A DNA stretch of 64,000 nucleotides from Ferruginibacter sp. (GTDB lineage Bacteria > Bacteroidota > Bacteroidia > Chitinophagales > Chitinophagaceae). The notes below the pieces were generated by a model. That model did no database searches and was not told the DNA's origin. It saw only the letters and a list, made by a program, of their open reading frames with translations. Positions 63,167 to 64,000 of the stretch are shown here, piece after piece. The position numbers and the translations under genes are program-made. The stretch spans positions 20,559 through 84,558 of the forward strand of contig JAEUVU010000022.1 of assembly GCA_016786725.1 (NCBI GenBank), read 5' to 3'. The first letter of the stretch is position 1. Each line of letters starts with the position of its first letter.

Positions 63167-63507
63167 GCCTCTGATTTAATTTCCAACACCTTTTTTGGCT
63201 TTACAATCCAGCTTGTTCCCTATCAATTATTACACTTATCGGGGAGTTATTATTTTATCCACTTATGGGGTATTATAACCGCTTATCAATTCACCTTGGT
63301 TTCAAATTATCCCAGTCATTTTAATAAAACTAAGTGCCAGTAAGGGTTATATAGAGATTGAGGTTTCAGGAATATATTTTTTTGTAAAATTATTTAGTAC
63401 TTTGTTTTGCATAGTACTAAAATATGCCTATCTTTGTTTTATCAAAGTAAGCCAACAGCATCAGCTGAGATTTAGCCAAATATTAAAACATTATTAAATT
63501 AAAAGTC
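63167..63507. other. Intergenic stretch with an operator-like promoter
   Basis: The gap holds a set of imperfect repeats of the form ACTTATnGGGG (near 63234, 63261 and 63281) of unknown meaning, and a strong promoter with a flanking palindrome near its right end (63393-63436). No gene is seen in the rest. Confidence 0.6.
63393..63436 (+). promoter_or_regulatory. Strong promoter with flanking palindrome for the small protein gene
   Basis: The -33 box TTTG (63406-63409) and -7 box TATCTTTG (63429-63436) are 19 bp apart. An exact inverted repeat, TTTAGTACT (63393-63401) and AGTACTAAA (63413-63421), surrounds the -33 box and is placed where a dimeric repressor or activator could sit. Confidence 0.8.
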
Positions 63508-63690
63508 ATGAAAAAACAAACAACAAATCAGTTTAAACCACTGAGTAAAGAAGAAACTAAGAAATTAACAACTGTAGTAGATGAAACCATTGCAGCCGGA
63601 CTTGGAAAAGCAAAAACTTTTAGTGCAGCCGATCTTTGGAACATTCAGCGTAGAAGCAGAACAATTACGAACAGAAGAAGTTTTGTATAA
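63508..63690 (+). CDS. Small basic protein, unknown function
   Basis: A 60-residue ORF with a consensus promoter (63406-63436), a 70-nt leader and its own terminator, so it is probably real. It is mostly helical: N-terminal KPLSKEETKKLTTVVDETIAAGLGKAK, then FSAADLWNIQRRSRTITNRR with a basic end. No signal, TM or Cys is present. I do not know the family; it could be a small regulator, and it resembles short conserved proteins of Bacteroidetes in style. It is not a clear RiPP precursor. Confidence 0.65.
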   Translation: MKKQTTNQFKPLSKEETKKLTTVVDETIAAGLGKAKTFSAADLWNIQRRSRTITNRRSFV

Positions 63691-63742
63691 ACTTCGTAAA
63701 AGTATATCCGCACTAAATTGATAGCTTTTTAGATCTCCCGTC

Positions 63743-63772
63743 AAAGCCCAAACTTATTTTGGGCTTTATCTT
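63743..63772 (+). terminator. Terminator after the small protein gene
   Basis: AAAGCCCAAA (63743-63752) and TTTTGGGCTTT (63757-63767) form a stem followed by T-rich DNA. Confidence 0.85.
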
Positions 63773-63811
63773 TATTGCAAAAAATACTGAGTATTAATTG
63801 CTTTTTATTTT

Positions 63812-63840
63812 TTTGCAAAAGCTAAAAAGCCCTATTTTTG
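63812..63840 (+). promoter_or_regulatory. Promoter of the tRNA-Asn gene
   Basis: TTTG (63812-63815) and TATTTTTG (63833-63840) match the consensus with a 17-bp spacer, slightly short of the usual 19-21, 20 bp before the tRNA. Confidence 0.6.
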
Positions 63841-63859
63841 CAACCCCAAAAGGGTATAC

Positions 63860-63933
63860 TCCTCCTTAGCTCAGTTGGTTAGAGCATCTGACTGTTAATC
63901 AGAGGGTCGCTGGTTCAAGTCCAGCAGGGGGAG
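63860..63933 (+). tRNA. tRNA-Asn(GTT)
   Basis: The acceptor TCCTCCT pairs with AGGGGGA (one G-T pair), D-arm GCTC/GAGC, anticodon arm TCTGA/TCAGA with loop CTGTTAA (anticodon GTT) and T-arm GCTGG/CCAGC with TTCAAGT are all complete. The discriminator base is G; no CCA is encoded. Confidence 0.97.
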
Positions 63934-63943
63934 CAAGAAAATC

Positions 63944-63976
63944 AAAGCGTTACGATTAAAACCGTGACGCTTTTTT
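63944..63976 (+). terminator. Terminator of the tRNA-Asn gene
   Basis: AAAGCGTTACG (63944-63954) and CGTGACGCTTT (63963-63973) pair with one mismatch, followed by more T. The remaining bases to the window end hold the motif TGTGACC twice. Confidence 0.85.
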
Positions 63977-64000
63977 CTTTATGTGACCTCGAATGTGACC

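Noticed and set aside
63508..63690. Small protein as a RiPP precursor
   Set aside because: No modifying enzyme is next to it and the sequence is charged throughout without a plausible core peptide.

Overview
The window looks like a chromosomal segment of a Bacteroidota bacterium, most likely a relative of the Chitinophagaceae (inference). The evidence is a type IX secretion C-terminal domain on an M1 peptidase, Bacteroidetes-type promoters (TTTG or TTG, about 19-20 bp, then TAnnTTTG), moderate-to-low GC content, DarA/DarB proteins, and a very large flexirubin-type pigment locus. No homology search was run; all family calls come from motifs and recalled family features.

Region 1 (1-16.6 kb) is ordinary chromosome. 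It holds a broken GIY-YIG gene, an M3 oligopeptidase, a SCO1/Fur operon facing a MerC-like gene across a palindromic operator, a GH25 lysozyme, an M1 aminopeptidase, a lytic transglycosylase, a radical SAM/SPASM protein, an AI-2E-family transporter with a MarR regulator, a family-10-like glycosidase, a DegT aminotransferase, sigma-54 and a membrane protein.

Region 2 (about 17-63 kb) is a roughly 46-kb flexirubin (aryl polyene plus dialkylresorcinol) locus. The first block on the plus strand (17.4-25.6 kb) has darA, darB, a small conserved protein, a BtrH-like acyltransferase, an ABC exporter and an ACP-KS-KS-like trio. An ORF6N gene and a cation/proton antiporter follow (25.7-27.7 kb). A long minus-strand block (43.5 to 27.8 kb) starts with tyrosine ammonia-lyase and encodes a ketoreductase, ketosynthases, ACPs, dehydratases, a thioesterase, an acyltransferase, a methyltransferase, a flavin enzyme, a second ACP-KS-KS-like trio, a deacetylase, a LolA-like carrier and a lipoprotein. 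Three secreted proteins of unknown function (43.7-46.6 kb, plus strand) separate this from a second minus-strand block (60.5 to 46.6 kb). That block holds two desaturase-like FAD enzymes, a GT2, a giant MMPL-acyltransferase-methyltransferase fusion, a C45 acyltransferase, AcpS, an aryl-acid ligase and a halogenase-like flavoprotein. A third halogenase-like gene lies at 61.9-63.2 kb.

Inferred pathway: tyrosine ammonia-lyase makes 4-coumarate, the ligase activates it, and KS/KR/DH/ACP enzymes extend it to an aryl polyene acid. DarB and DarA make the dialkylresorcinol. One of several acyltransferases could join the halves, flavin enzymes and methyltransferases could decorate the ring, and MMPL, LolA and lipoprotein components could move the product to the outer membrane.

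The most unusual non-coding signal is a set of unrelated palindromic repeats (at least five families) occupying nearly every sizeable gap between co-directional biosynthetic genes. The window ends with a small protein gene behind a strong promoter with a flanking palindrome, then tRNA-Asn(GTT) and its terminator.
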